In this document: positions 43,368 through 51,609 of the stretch, piece by piece
Layout: every line of letters begins with the position of its first letter
How positions within the stretch are numbered: the first letter of the stretch is position 1
Assembly: GCA_017525915.1 (NCBI GenBank)
Contig: JAFXSC010000012.1
Location: 124,001 to 188,000 of the forward strand
DNA length: 64,000 nucleotides
Direction of reading: 5' to 3'
DNA from: Ruminococcus sp.
Lineage (GTDB): Bacteria; Bacillota; Clostridia; Oscillospirales; Ruminococcaceae
The notes under the pieces: generated by a model
The model's database searches: none
Told to the model about the DNA's origin: nothing
Seen by the model: only the letters and a program-made list of their open reading frames with translations
Translations under genes and position numbers: made by a program

Positions 43368-44711
43368 ATGGTAGAGCTTGAAATCGGTCAGGAAGTGGAA
43401 ATGGAATACGGCGGCAGCGCTAAAGTCCTGAGCGTTATCGGAAGCGGCGGTCAGGGTACTGTTTACCTCGTAAGGTTCAACGGTATGAAATGGGCGCTCA
43501 AGTGGTACGATATCGACAAGATGAAAAAGCCCAAGGTCTTCCGCAAGAACCTTCAGACCAATATAAATGACGGCCCCCCGAGCAATAAGTTCCTATGGCC
43601 GAAATATCTCACAAAAGAAACAGCCGACGGCACTTTCGGCTACATAATGGACCTCAAGCCTGACGGCTTCGACTCGTTCGTTGATATCCTCAATACCTAC
43701 AAGCTCGAGATCGACCCCCTCACAGGCCACGCGGTCAAGAGACCGGTTAAGTTCGCAAGCCTCAACGCTATGGTGACTGCCGTTATCAATATCGTAAACG
43801 CATTCCGACAGCTCCACCGTTCCGGTAAGAGCTATCAGGACCTTAACGACGGAGGCTTCTTCATCAATGTCAATACCGGTGCCGTTCTCGTCTGCGACTG
43901 CGATAATATTGCTCCTGACGGAAGCAACTTCGGTATCGGCGGTAAGCCCGGATATATGGCTCCAGAGGTCGTAAGAGGCGTCGCTCAGCCAAATGTCCAG
44001 ACGGATAAATACTCCCTCGCAGTCGTTCTCTTCAAACTTCTCTTCAGAGGCGACCCTATGGAGGGCGAAAAGGTCGTAAGAGACGTTTGCCTTACTGAAT
44101 CGTCAGAGCTCAAGCACTACGGTCAGAACGCCGTGTTCGTATATGACCCCAATGACGCTTCAAACCGTCCGGTAAGAGGCATTCACGACAATGTCATCAA
44201 GTTCTGGCGCATTTACCCGGATTACATCAAGGAAGCTTTCATACGCTCATTCACCACTGGCATCAGTGAGCCTACAAAGCGTATCATAGAAAATGAATGG
44301 CAGAAGCTTTTCATTCGCCTCCGCTCTGAGATAATCATGTGCGGCTGCGGAAGAACGAACTTCTCCTCGATGTTCGTCCAGCCCAATGAAAAGACATTCA
44401 AATGCCCGAAGTGCGGCATGGAATTCGCTTCACTCGGATTCAGTGACAGAAAATACCGTATGCCGCTCTACCTCGGCTGCCGCTTCTACGAGTGCGAGAT
44501 AAGCCCCGATTCCGACGACTTCACAAAGATCGCCGGCGAGCTCGTCGAGAACAAGCTGAAGCCCGGTATGCTCGGCATCAAAAACTGCTCCGAAAGAAAC
44601 TGGAAAGCAAAAATGCCCGACGGAGCTTTCTACGACATAGCCCCGGGTAAGGGTTTCCCGATCTGGCAGGGGCTTGAAATAGACTTTGGTGAGATCAAAG
44701 CACAGATATAA
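43368..44711 (+). CDS. Atypical Ser/Thr kinase with C-terminal zinc ribbon (TerY-P type)
   Basis: 447 residues. Glycine loop VIGSGGQGTVYLVRF near 21-35, Lys in WALKWYD; the catalytic loop is SYQDLNDGGFFIN (Asp kept, HRD altered); the DFG site is CDCDN; GKPGYMAPEVVRG gives the APE motif. C-terminal part about 315-447 holds a zinc ribbon (CGCGRTNF ... FKCPKCGMEF) and a beta-type tail. Kinases of this kind with a zinc-ribbon tail sit with a VWA protein and a PP2C in the TerY-P triad described for Ter systems, as here. AAAGGATG precedes the ATG. Confidence 0.87.
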   Translation: MVELEIGQEVEMEYGGSAKVLSVIGSGGQGTVYLVRFNGMKWALKWYDIDKMKKPKVFRKNLQTNINDGPPSNKFLWPKYLTKETADGTFGYIMDLKPDGFDSFVDILNTYKLEIDPLTGHAVKRPVKFASLNAMVTAVINIVNAFRQLHRSGKSYQDLNDGGFFINVNTGAVLVCDCDNIAPDGSNFGIGGKPGYMAPEVVRGVAQPNVQTDKYSLAVVLFKLLFRGDPMEGEKVVRDVCLTESSELKHYGQNAVFVYDPNDASNRPVRGIHDNVIKFWRIYPDYIKEAFIRSFTTGISEPTKRIIENEWQKLFIRLRSEIIMCGCGRTNFSSMFVQPNEKTFKCPKCGMEFASLGFSDRKYRMPLYLGCRFYECEISPDSDDFTKIAGELVENKLKPGMLGIKNCSERNWKAKMPDGAFYDIAPGKGFPIWQGLEIDFGEIKAQI

Positions 44712-44760
44712 CCCGCTGTAAGCTCAAATATGACAGCAGGATCGAAAGGATGTATTTTTT

Positions 44761-45627
44761 ATGAGCAACGAAAATATTACAGAGCCGGTAGTAAACGACA
44801 ATCTGTCCGCAGACGCTCTTGATGGCTTTGAGCCGGCAGCTACTCCCGATACCGCAGCAGCAAGCGCCCTCGATTTCGACGACGATCCGCTCAGCGCGAC
44901 CGGAGTTTCAAGAAAGAGCCTCGTTATATTCTTCCTGATCGATACTTCAGGAAGTATGAAGGGCAAGAAAATGGGTGAGCTCAACACCGTTATGGAGGAG
45001 CTTATCCCCGAAATACGCAGAGTCGGTGAAGCCGACACTGAGGTAAAGGTGGCAGTCCTCACCTTCTCGACAGAAGTAAGATGGATGTACTCCACTCCTA
45101 TCGCTATCGAGGACTTCGAGTGGGCAAGACTCCGTGCAAGCGGCGTTACCAGCATGGGTGCCGCATTCAAGGAGCTCTCTGCAAGAATGTCCAGAAACAG
45201 CTACCTCAATTCGCCTTCACTCTCATTCGCTCCCGTTATATTCCTCATGACCGACGGTTACCCCTCTGACGATTACAGAGAGGGTCTCAAGGAGCTCCAG
45301 TCCAACAGCTGGTATAAATTCGGTCTTAAAGCCGCTCTCGGTATCGGCGAGGAAGCTAACGATGACGTTCTCGCTGAGTTCACAGGCTCGAAGGATACAG
45401 TCGTTCACGCTTATTCAGGAAGCCAGCTCGCTCAGATGATAAAGATCATCGCTGTTACCTCCGCTCAGATCGGAAGCAAGAGTATGACTCTCTCCGACGA
45501 TACAGGTCACGAGATCGGCGAGGAAGACGTATTCTCCGCAAAGCAGAAGCTTCTCGGTCAGCAGATCCAGGAGCTCGTAAGCAATCAGGTCGAGGATACG
45601 GATGTTCCTTTCGATACCGGCTGGTAA
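44761..45627 (+). CDS. TerY-like VWA protein
   Basis: 288 residues. Acidic Ala-rich N-terminus of about 55 residues, then a VWA domain with a complete metal site: DTSGSMKG near 61, the Thr in GVTSMGAAFKEL, and MTDGYPSDD. A C-terminal tail of about 70 residues ends PFDTGW. TerY-type VWA proteins act with the kinase and phosphatase of the same operon, probably as a phospho-regulated binding module. The 56.8-58.5 kb locus carries a homologue with a similar Trp-ended acidic tail. Confidence 0.9.
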   Translation: MSNENITEPVVNDNLSADALDGFEPAATPDTAAASALDFDDDPLSATGVSRKSLVIFFLIDTSGSMKGKKMGELNTVMEELIPEIRRVGEADTEVKVAVLTFSTEVRWMYSTPIAIEDFEWARLRASGVTSMGAAFKELSARMSRNSYLNSPSLSFAPVIFLMTDGYPSDDYREGLKELQSNSWYKFGLKAALGIGEEANDDVLAEFTGSKDTVVHAYSGSQLAQMIKIIAVTSAQIGSKSMTLSDDTGHEIGEEDVFSAKQKLLGQQIQELVSNQVEDTDVPFDTGW

Positions 45628-45683
45628 TACCTGATCCGCTTTTGTTACAGGTATATCAGATTCGGAAGGAGGACTGAGTTCAT

Positions 45684-46601
45684 ATGTTCAGCGGCTTCAG
45701 CCACTCGGTCAGAGGCGCGAGCCACGATAGGACCGGCCTTGTATGTCAGGACAGTTCCGCTTTTAAGGCCGCGGACCACTATGCGGTCGCCGTGGTAGCA
45801 GACGGTCACGGAAGCAAAAAGCACTTCCGCAGTCACCTCGGCTCCAAGTTCGCCGTCGAGGCTACTATCGAGGCTATCGCCACCTATTTTGAGGATTACG
45901 ACAACTTCGTCGCCAATTTCCCCAAGAACCATAAAATGATAATCAAGAATATACAGAAGCAGGCCATCTTCAACTGGAACGAAAAGGTGAACGCTCACCT
46001 CAGCGAAAATCCCGTTACTGACGAGGAAAAAAGCAAGTTCACAGAGGAAGAATTCGAGGAGATACAGCCGGAATCCTATTACGGCACTACCCTCATCGCC
46101 GGCGTTGCTGCCGAGGACTTTACCTTCGGACTCCAGATCGGCGACGGTTCGCTCGTTGCTATATTCGATGACGGTGAGGCTATCATGCCGATGGAGTACA
46201 ATGAGGCTGCACCTGCCAACGTTACCGCTTCTATGTGCAATTCCAACGCGGCAGGCTATTTCAGCGGCTTCTATGTCGAGAACAAGAAGCTCATCGCCAT
46301 GTACGCTTCTACTGACGGACTTTACACCTCCTTCGGCAGTGAATATGACTTCCTTGATTACCATACGATAATCACAAGTCAGCTCTCAAATATCGAGAAC
46401 TTCAAGAATGTCATCATCAATAACCTTACCAAGCGCTCACACTTCGGTACAGAGGACGATATCTCCCTCTCCTGCGTTTACAGCACGGATATGATAGATA
46501 ATCATATGGATATCATTCTCAATAAGGTCGCGGAAAACAAAAAACGCGCCGCCGACAGAAAGGCTGCGCTCCTTACCAAGAAGATCGACAATTTTGAATG
46601 A
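45684..46601 (+). CDS. PP2C-type phosphatase of the TerY-P operon
   Basis: 305 residues. PP2C motifs GLVCQDSSAF near 18, VAVVADGHGSKKHFRS near 35, YYGTTLIAGVA, LQIGDGSLVAIFDDG, STDGLYTSF, FGTEDDISLSCVY. It would reverse the operon kinase. Divergent from PrpC (ADGHGS instead of CDGMGG) and close in style to the phosphatase at 56.8 kb. GGAGG lies 13 bases before the ATG. Confidence 0.9.
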   Translation: MFSGFSHSVRGASHDRTGLVCQDSSAFKAADHYAVAVVADGHGSKKHFRSHLGSKFAVEATIEAIATYFEDYDNFVANFPKNHKMIIKNIQKQAIFNWNEKVNAHLSENPVTDEEKSKFTEEEFEEIQPESYYGTTLIAGVAAEDFTFGLQIGDGSLVAIFDDGEAIMPMEYNEAAPANVTASMCNSNAAGYFSGFYVENKKLIAMYASTDGLYTSFGSEYDFLDYHTIITSQLSNIENFKNVIINNLTKRSHFGTEDDISLSCVYSTDMIDNHMDIILNKVAENKKRAADRKAALLTKKIDNFE

Positions 46602-46696
46602 CCAGGGTCTATTGACGGCGTATGCCGTTATCCCGCGGAATGCGGTTATGAAAAATGCCGTCCCCCGGCGGTAAATTCAAACGAAAGGGAAAAGTG

Positions 46697-47998
46697 GTGT
46701 TTGCTATGGAAATTAGCGCTTTCTACAATACTGCAAAGAATTTTGCGACCAAGATCAAAACTGAAAAACCGGAATATGTTACTGATCCCGATGCCTGCCT
46801 CTGCATTATCATCGCCGATACCGAAGAGATTTTCTCAGGTATAACCACTGTCGGCCTTGATGCTGACGGTAATCTCGTTACCGTCCCCGCCGAGAATATC
46901 GCTGTTAACGCGATCCTCGCAAAGAATGCAAAGGCTAAGCAGCTCATCGTCATTTCCTTCGATGATTTCAGCTTTTTTGAGCCGAGCAAGGAGAGCATTG
47001 ATATGCTCGCAGCTTCCGGCGCAGACAACAGCGGCTGTCAGATCGTCACCTCTCCTGAGGAGGCTGCTACTGCTGCAAGCATGAGCAGCGTTACACCTGA
47101 TTTCCTCAGCGGTTACGACGGAGCTACATCTTCACACTCTCTCGGAGCTCCTGCCGATTTCGCAGCCGGCTTCGATGTTGATGAATCCAATCCCTTCTAC
47201 GCCGCTCCCGATGCCAAGGCAGATGCTGCCGCTGCAAATCCCGGTGCTCCCGCTGGCAACGGTCCCAAGTTCCTCTACGAGCAGCCTTCAGAGGCACAGC
47301 AGAAGGGCGCAAGCGGCTTTGTTGCTGCCGGTCAGGCACAGTCAGGCTACCCCGCACAGCAGCAGTCCGGTTATCCTGCACCTCAGCAGAGCGGTTATCC
47401 CCAGCAGTCCGCTTATCCTCAGCAGAGCGGTTATCCGCAGCAGGGCGGCTATCCTCAGCAGGGCGGTTACCCCCAGCAGGGCGGCTATCCTCAGCAGGGC
47501 GGTTATCCTCAGCAGGGCGGCTATCCTCAGCAGGGCGGTTATCCTCAGCAGGGCGGCTATCCCCAGCAGGGCGGCTATCCCCAGCAGGGCGGCTATCCCC
47601 AGGATCCCAATTTCCCGCAGCCCAAGCCCTTCGCTACCGGCACACATACATCAGTATATCAGCATAATATGAATGCTGCTCCCTATCAGGGCGGCTACGG
47701 CGGTCATTCAGTACACGTCGGCGGTGCAGCTCCCATGAGAAGTATGTACCAGAACAGTATGCAGCAGAGCAGTGTTATGCTTTCAAAGTCAAGCGGCGGA
47801 GCTTTCAAGAAGAGACTCAGCAGCTTCCTTGATGACGATGATTCAGGCGTAGATGCAGAAACAGCAGAGATCGCTGCAAACGCCGCTACCGCCGGCGAGA
47901 CAAGCCTTGAAGACGGTCCCATGTCCAAGAGCGATATGCTCAAACAGGCAAAGGACAGAAAGAAGATCGCAAAGGCTAATATGAAGAACAAGATGTAA
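46697..47998 (+). CDS. Deaminase-like domain with GGYPQQ low-complexity repeats
   Basis: 433 residues if started at GTG 46697 (AAAGGG eight bases upstream); GTG 46694 or ATG 46706 are possible. Residues about 1-115 look like a cytidine-deaminase fold ([20 protein letters not shown], then [14 protein letters not shown]) but the zinc ligands are lost: PAE instead of CAE/HAE, and EPSKES where PCXXC would be. Then an Ala-rich linker, a tract of about 14 GYPQQ-type units (about 216-302) and a basic C-terminus ending in [19 protein letters not shown]. Fold assignment is inference. Last gene of the operon; may be a kinase substrate or condensate-forming scaffold. Confidence 0.75.
   Translation: MFAMEISAFYNTAKNFATKIKTEKPEYVTDPDACLCIIIADTEEIFSGITTVGLDADGNLVTVPAENIAVNAILAKNAKAKQLIVISFDDFSFFEPSKESIDMLAASGADNSGCQIVTSPEEAATAASMSSVTPDFLSGYDGATSSHSLGAPADFAAGFDVDESNPFYAAPDAKADAAAANPGAPAGNGPKFLYEQPSEAQQKGASGFVAAGQAQSGYPAQQQSGYPAPQQSGYPQQSAYPQQSGYPQQGGYPQQGGYPQQGGYPQQGGYPQQGGYPQQGGYPQQGGYPQQGGYPQQGGYPQDPNFPQPKPFATGTHTSVYQHNMNAAPYQGGYGGHSVHVGGAAPMRSMYQNSMQQSSVMLSKSSGGAFKKRLSSFLDDDDSGVDAETAEIAANAATAGETSLEDGPMSKSDMLKQAKDRKKIAKANMKNKM
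47342..47604 (+). repeat. 18-bp tandem repeat encoding GGYPQQ
   Basis: Nine near-identical 18-bp units coding GGYPQ(Q) follow about five degenerate SGYP/SAYP units. Units differ mainly at third codon positions (TAT/TAC, CCT/CCC). Likely to vary in copy number by slippage without frameshift. Confidence 0.9.
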
Positions 47999-48000
47999 AA

Positions 48001-48035
48001 GGCTTCCCCCGGAGGGCACTTGTCCTCCGGGAGCC
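48001..48035 (+). terminator. Hairpin after the TerY-P operon
   Basis: CCCGGAGG and CCTCCGGG form an 8-bp stem with an 8-base loop, extended by GGCT and AGCC outside. No T-run follows, so it may slow decay or act with a factor rather than terminate alone. Confidence 0.5.
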
Positions 48036-48132
48036 GCAACTTACCGCGTATGAGCAAAGCTCTTGCTGGCAAGTGCTCCACATTTGACTTCACTTCGCAC
48101 ACTGGAAATATATGCTCAGCGCTGTAAGCTAT
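48036..48132. ncRNA. Candidate structured RNA in the 336-base gap
   Basis: CTTAC (48040-48044) pairs with GTAAG (48124-48128), and TGAGCA (48051-48056) with TGCTCA (48113-48118). Inside, AGC-CTTGC pairs with GCAAG-GCT (48058-48077). These nested pairings over about 90 bases lie outside any reading frame. Strand and class unknown. The rest of the gap to 48333 is A/T-rich and holds the next promoter. Confidence 0.35.
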
Positions 48133-48208
48133 ATTCACCAAAACCATCTTCGGTAACACTTCAATTTTTCACAGCTATGGCAAAAAAAATTTTTTCAATA
48201 TTACCCAC

Positions 48209-48237
48209 TTGCAATTTGTCAGTTCATGTGTTATAAT
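48209..48237 (+). promoter_or_regulatory. Promoter of the two-span membrane protein
   Basis: TTGCAA, 17 bases, TATAAT with TG two bases upstream. The leader to ATG 48334 is about 90 bases. Confidence 0.7.
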
Positions 48238-48333
48238 TGAAGAAGCGGCGCAATGCTATCCAAAATTCAAAATAGACCTGCATATTTATTATTCAGCACT
48301 GTTTAATGATTACAGCGTCAGAAAGGGATATTT

Positions 48334-48864
48334 ATGACTTATTTGCTTAATGTTGATGAGGCTATTGACAGAAAATTTCTCGTGATAAAGAATATCAAGG
48401 GGCAGGCTGAGGCCGGTACTATTATCCACGTTATGGATGCGGAAAAAGTCTCAAACCAGCTTCACGTTACATATCGCGTTGCCCGCTTCAACGGTAAATT
48501 CCACGACTATCAGGACTATAATGCAAAGTTTGACGACCTTGCATCCTTCTGTAAATGGGCTCAGCCCGATAATTTCATCGCAAGAAACTATGAGAGCTTC
48601 AGCATAAAGGACATCCAGCACTATATCAAGGTCAAGAACAGGACCTTTGCTTCGTTCTGCCTTCCTATCATACTCGTTCTCGCTGCAATAGTCTGGGCTG
48701 TTGCAATGCTCGTAGTCAAGGGTACTGTTGGTATCATCTTAGGCTCGGCACTTACAGTAGTCGTTATTCTCCTTGTCGCAGCTATGTTCAAGTCTCAGAA
48801 GAAGAAAGAGAAGATGCGAATGTACAAAAAGATGACGTCACGATGGGGCGTTGTTATTGAATAG
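48334..48864 (+). CDS. Hypothetical two-span membrane protein
   Basis: 176 residues. A soluble N-terminal domain of about 105 residues (DRKFLVIKNIKGQAEAGTII, then HDYQDYNAKFDDLASFCKWA), two membrane spans (about 108-130 and 135-158) and a basic tail (KSQKKKEKMRMYKKMTSRW). I recognise no family. It follows the TerY-P operon but has its own promoter and terminator; a link is possible, not shown. Confidence 0.75.
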   Translation: MTYLLNVDEAIDRKFLVIKNIKGQAEAGTIIHVMDAEKVSNQLHVTYRVARFNGKFHDYQDYNAKFDDLASFCKWAQPDNFIARNYESFSIKDIQHYIKVKNRTFASFCLPIILVLAAIVWAVAMLVVKGTVGIILGSALTVVVILLVAAMFKSQKKKEKMRMYKKMTSRWGVVIE

Positions 48865-48900
48865 CAAAAAGCCATACAGGAAACTGTATGGCTTTTATTT
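48864..48900. terminator. Bidirectional terminator between convergent genes
   Basis: AGCCATACAG and CTGTATGGCT form a 10-bp stem with loop GAAA (48870-48893). TTTTATTTTT follows on the plus strand, TTTTTGC on the minus strand. Confidence 0.9.
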
Positions 48901-49881
48901 TTATATTGAAACGTAGTCCGGAGACGTATTGACTGTCCGGAAATGTCCGTCTATCGCAGCGCGGTCAATGCTGTCCCCTATCACGGTCAGGACCGCCTGC
49001 CCCTCCTTCATCTCCGCAAGGTCAATGCGCTGCGGTGAGGCATTCACTCTCAGCCAGCCGCCCCTGCCGTCCGGAAGTCCGCCCTTGATACGGTATATTC
49101 TTCCGCAAAGGCTGTCGGCGAAGACCGATGTGAGCGTCGGAACGATGAGCTCCTCCGGAATGCTCAGATTCATGAAATAATGTGCCGTACTGCTGATATC
49201 CTCCGGCAGATAGAGCTTGACGTAGCGCGAGCCGCGGTATCCGGCGTCCATGAGCGAGGCATAGTCAGCACCGTCCAGGCTTTTCCAGTCCTTCACGGTG
49301 ATATCCCCGGCATTCAGCTGTCTGTCACAGTTTATCGCCCTCAGAGCCGTATTTATATGTGCAAGAACTCTTGCGGCAGCCGTATCAGGAGCTTCGCCTT
49401 CAAGCATACCGACCTTGCTCATAATGAGCCTTCCGCAGCAGGCAGCCTGCGAAGCAAGCAGGTACTCCATCTGTCCGGTAAACTCTCCCCTGTCCGTCGG
49501 GTCAGCAATGGCAAGCACGCTCCCGACCTCGAACCACCTGTCGAGGGGCGATTCGTGCAGCAGGTCGAAGAACTCGTCCATGTCGAAAATGCCGGAAGGC
49601 TCGACTATCACACGGTCAAAGTGCTGCATACCGAGGGATATGAGCTGGGCCTTGAAGCGGCGGCGGTGACAGTCCGGGTCGCCTCCCCCGGCAACCATTT
49701 CAAGAACGCACCGGTCGCATTTAAGCTCCTGAAGCATCATCATATCCGCATTGACAGCGCCGTGATCGTTCTCCAGCACTGCGATGCGCTTTCCCTGAGA
49801 CATGAGATATTCTGCATAGCCGAGCAGGAACGTTGTCTTTCCCGAGCCGAGAATACCAGTAATGAGGTCTATCTTAGTCAT
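48901..49881 (-). CDS. CobW/G3E-family GTPase
   Basis: 326 residues. P-loop ITGILGSGKTTFLLGY near 7-22, IAVLENDHGAVNAD, Cys-containing RCVLEMVAGGGDPDC, VIVEPSGIFDMDEFF, IMSKVG in place of NKXD. G3E GTPases are metal chaperones or cobalamin-related insertases. The CXCC metal motif is not intact; single Cys residues remain. The start lies two bases after the flippase stop, so the two form an operon, an unusual pairing. Confidence 0.82.
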   Translation of the reverse strand: MTKIDLITGILGSGKTTFLLGYAEYLMSQGKRIAVLENDHGAVNADMMMLQELKCDRCVLEMVAGGGDPDCHRRRFKAQLISLGMQHFDRVIVEPSGIFDMDEFFDLLHESPLDRWFEVGSVLAIADPTDRGEFTGQMEYLLASQAACCGRLIMSKVGMLEGEAPDTAAARVLAHINTALRAINCDRQLNAGDITVKDWKSLDGADYASLMDAGYRGSRYVKLYLPEDISSTAHYFMNLSIPEELIVPTLTSVFADSLCGRIYRIKGGLPDGRGGWLRVNASPQRIDLAEMKEGQAVLTVIGDSIDRAAIDGHFRTVNTSPDYVSI

Positions 49882-49883
49882 AT

Positions 49884-51317
49884 TCAGCTCTCCCTTCTGA
49901 GCAGCTTGTTAACGGTAAGCAGCATCGGTCTGAAATTAAGCGCCGCGATGACCGCCGCGGTCAGCACGAGCATTATGAAATAGCCGGACGGCTGGAATAT
50001 CCAGAAGCCGCACATTGTCAGCAGAAGCCCGGTATTCAGGAAATTCTTCGCAGGCGAGAATCTGAACGGAACATAGTACCTCGCGTCGATCATGCGTATA
50101 CAGTAGCACAGCAGATAGCTCATGAACGTGGCAAGCGCCGCGCCCTGTATGCCCCACTCCGGTATCAGGCAGAGGTTGAGGACGATATTTACCATGCAGA
50201 CCGCAAATATGCTCCAGAAGGCGTTCTTGGTATGCCCTGTCGCGGTGTAGATGCCGTTGAGGAAAAAGCTCAGGCAGGTGAATACCGCCGCCGCAATGAG
50301 CAGAGGCGTGTACCTGTAAGCTGTGGCGTATTCCGGGAACGTGCTGTAATTGATTATCAGCGCCGAGAGCGGACGGAGTATGAGCATAAGCCCTGCCGCT
50401 CCGATGAAAAGCATCGCCTCGAACGAAGCAAACACCTTCTCGTAGAAGGCTTCGCGGTCAGCGGACTCGTTTTCGGTTATCGCAGACATATTCCATGCCT
50501 GAAAGAACACCGTTGCCACCATAGATACGAGATTCGGGACCTTTGTAGCCGCTGAGTAGATACCGGCAGCGTCAACGCCCGTGAATACCTTGTCACTGTG
50601 GATATTGCCGATGAATATCTGGTCGGAAAAGCCGGTAAATGTCCACATTACTGCGGTCGGAACGAGCGGCAGTGAAAAGCGGAGCATCTTTTTTCCGAGA
50701 GGTGCATCAAAACGGCTCATGTCAAAGTACCTGCGAAGTCCTGCCGCGATGAACAGAAAGACTGCCGAGCCGAGGTCAGAGCATATACCGGCAAGCATGA
50801 AGCCGCTGACGCCCATATCCATGCCGCTGATGAAGATAAGACTGAATATGAACATGGTCATGGTCGTGAGTATGCCGTCAAGCGAAAAGAGCTTGACCAT
50901 TTCACGCGCCCGGACGAACTGTGAGCAAAGGGCTCGCGCCGATGAAGCAAGTATGTATACCACAAGAAGAAAGGTATAGCCGTTTATCTGCCGCAGGAAT
51001 GGTATGAACCGCAGGAAGGGCGATAACAGTGCCATGACCGCGAGACCGCCTGCTGTAATGACTGCAGCGGTCGTGAATACTGCCGCTTTGTCATGCTTCC
51101 TGTCAAGTCCGAAACGGACGACTGCCTCGGTCAGCGAAAACGTGAACACCGGCACCATGAACAGGAGAAGTGTATCGAGCAATGTCTTTGTATAGAAGCC
51201 GGAAGGGCTGAAATGCTTTGTATAGAGGTTGTTGAGCAGCAGCGAGAATATCTTCGAGCTGAAGCTGCCTACTGCGAAAATGACCGTATTCATTGCAAGG
51301 TTTTTGTATTTGTTCAA
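49884..51317 (-). CDS. Polysaccharide/lipid flippase, MVF/Wzx superfamily
   Basis: 477 residues from TTG 51317: AAAGGAGGAG ends seven bases before it, while upstream in-frame ATG codons have no ribosome site. About 12-14 membrane spans; begins NKYKNLAMNTVIFAVGSFSS, with GFYTKTLLDTLLLFMVP and VVRFGLDRKHDKAAVFTTAA typical of the oligosaccharide flippase family. It should move lipid-linked sugars across the membrane for wall polymers or capsule. No glycosyltransferases are next to it. Confidence 0.88.
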   Translation of the reverse strand: MNKYKNLAMNTVIFAVGSFSSKIFSLLLNNLYTKHFSPSGFYTKTLLDTLLLFMVPVFTFSLTEAVVRFGLDRKHDKAAVFTTAAVITAGGLAVMALLSPFLRFIPFLRQINGYTFLLVVYILASSARALCSQFVRAREMVKLFSLDGILTTMTMFIFSLIFISGMDMGVSGFMLAGICSDLGSAVFLFIAAGLRRYFDMSRFDAPLGKKMLRFSLPLVPTAVMWTFTGFSDQIFIGNIHSDKVFTGVDAAGIYSAATKVPNLVSMVATVFFQAWNMSAITENESADREAFYEKVFASFEAMLFIGAAGLMLILRPLSALIINYSTFPEYATAYRYTPLLIAAAVFTCLSFFLNGIYTATGHTKNAFWSIFAVCMVNIVLNLCLIPEWGIQGAALATFMSYLLCYCIRMIDARYYVPFRFSPAKNFLNTGLLLTMCGFWIFQPSGYFIMLVLTAAVIAALNFRPMLLTVNKLLRRES

Positions 51318-51403
51318 CTTATCTCCTCCTTTTTTAACAGCGTTATGCAGAAGCACTTCATTCATTATACCACATTTCGTTTAATGTAGCAAGAGCTGAA
51401 CGG

Positions 51404-51516
51404 CAGTGAGCAGTATAGGGGGCGATGCCCACATCGCCCCCCAGTTATTAGTGCATAGCAGGGCGCACGGAATGCGCCACTACACTTAGTTCTTAGCTCC
51501 ATGTTCTGCTGCTCAC
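51404..51516. repeat. Nested palindromic repeat element
   Basis: AGTGAGCAG (51405-51413) and CTGCTCACT (51508-51516) bracket two perfect hairpins: GGGGGCGATG with CATCGCCCCC (51418-51441) and GGCGCA with TGCGCC (51462-51478). GCATAGCAGGG inside recurs at about 28.1 kb, and the hairpin-CTAC-TTAG pattern at 4.0 kb. Looks like a dispersed non-coding palindromic repeat. Confidence 0.65.
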
Positions 51517-51546
51517 TACTCTCTGCTCACTAATAAATTCAGGGGC

Positions 51547-51575
51547 TTGCATTTTTATCCGCTTTGTGGTATAAT
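51547..51575 (+). promoter_or_regulatory. Promoter of the apbE operon
   Basis: TTGCAT, 17 bases, TATAAT preceded by TGG (extended -10). The leader to the start codon is about 28 bases. Confidence 0.72.
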
Positions 51576-51609
51576 AACGTTAGTTGATACTTACATAGAA
51601 ACTGAGGAT

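Noticed and set aside
47342..47604. CRISPR-like or minisatellite array
   Set aside because: The 18-bp units are contiguous without spacers and keep the reading frame as GGYPQQ codons.
42293..47998. Tellurite-resistance operon
   Set aside because: Only the VWA/kinase/phosphatase part is shared; no TerC, TerD, TerB or TerF-like gene is seen.
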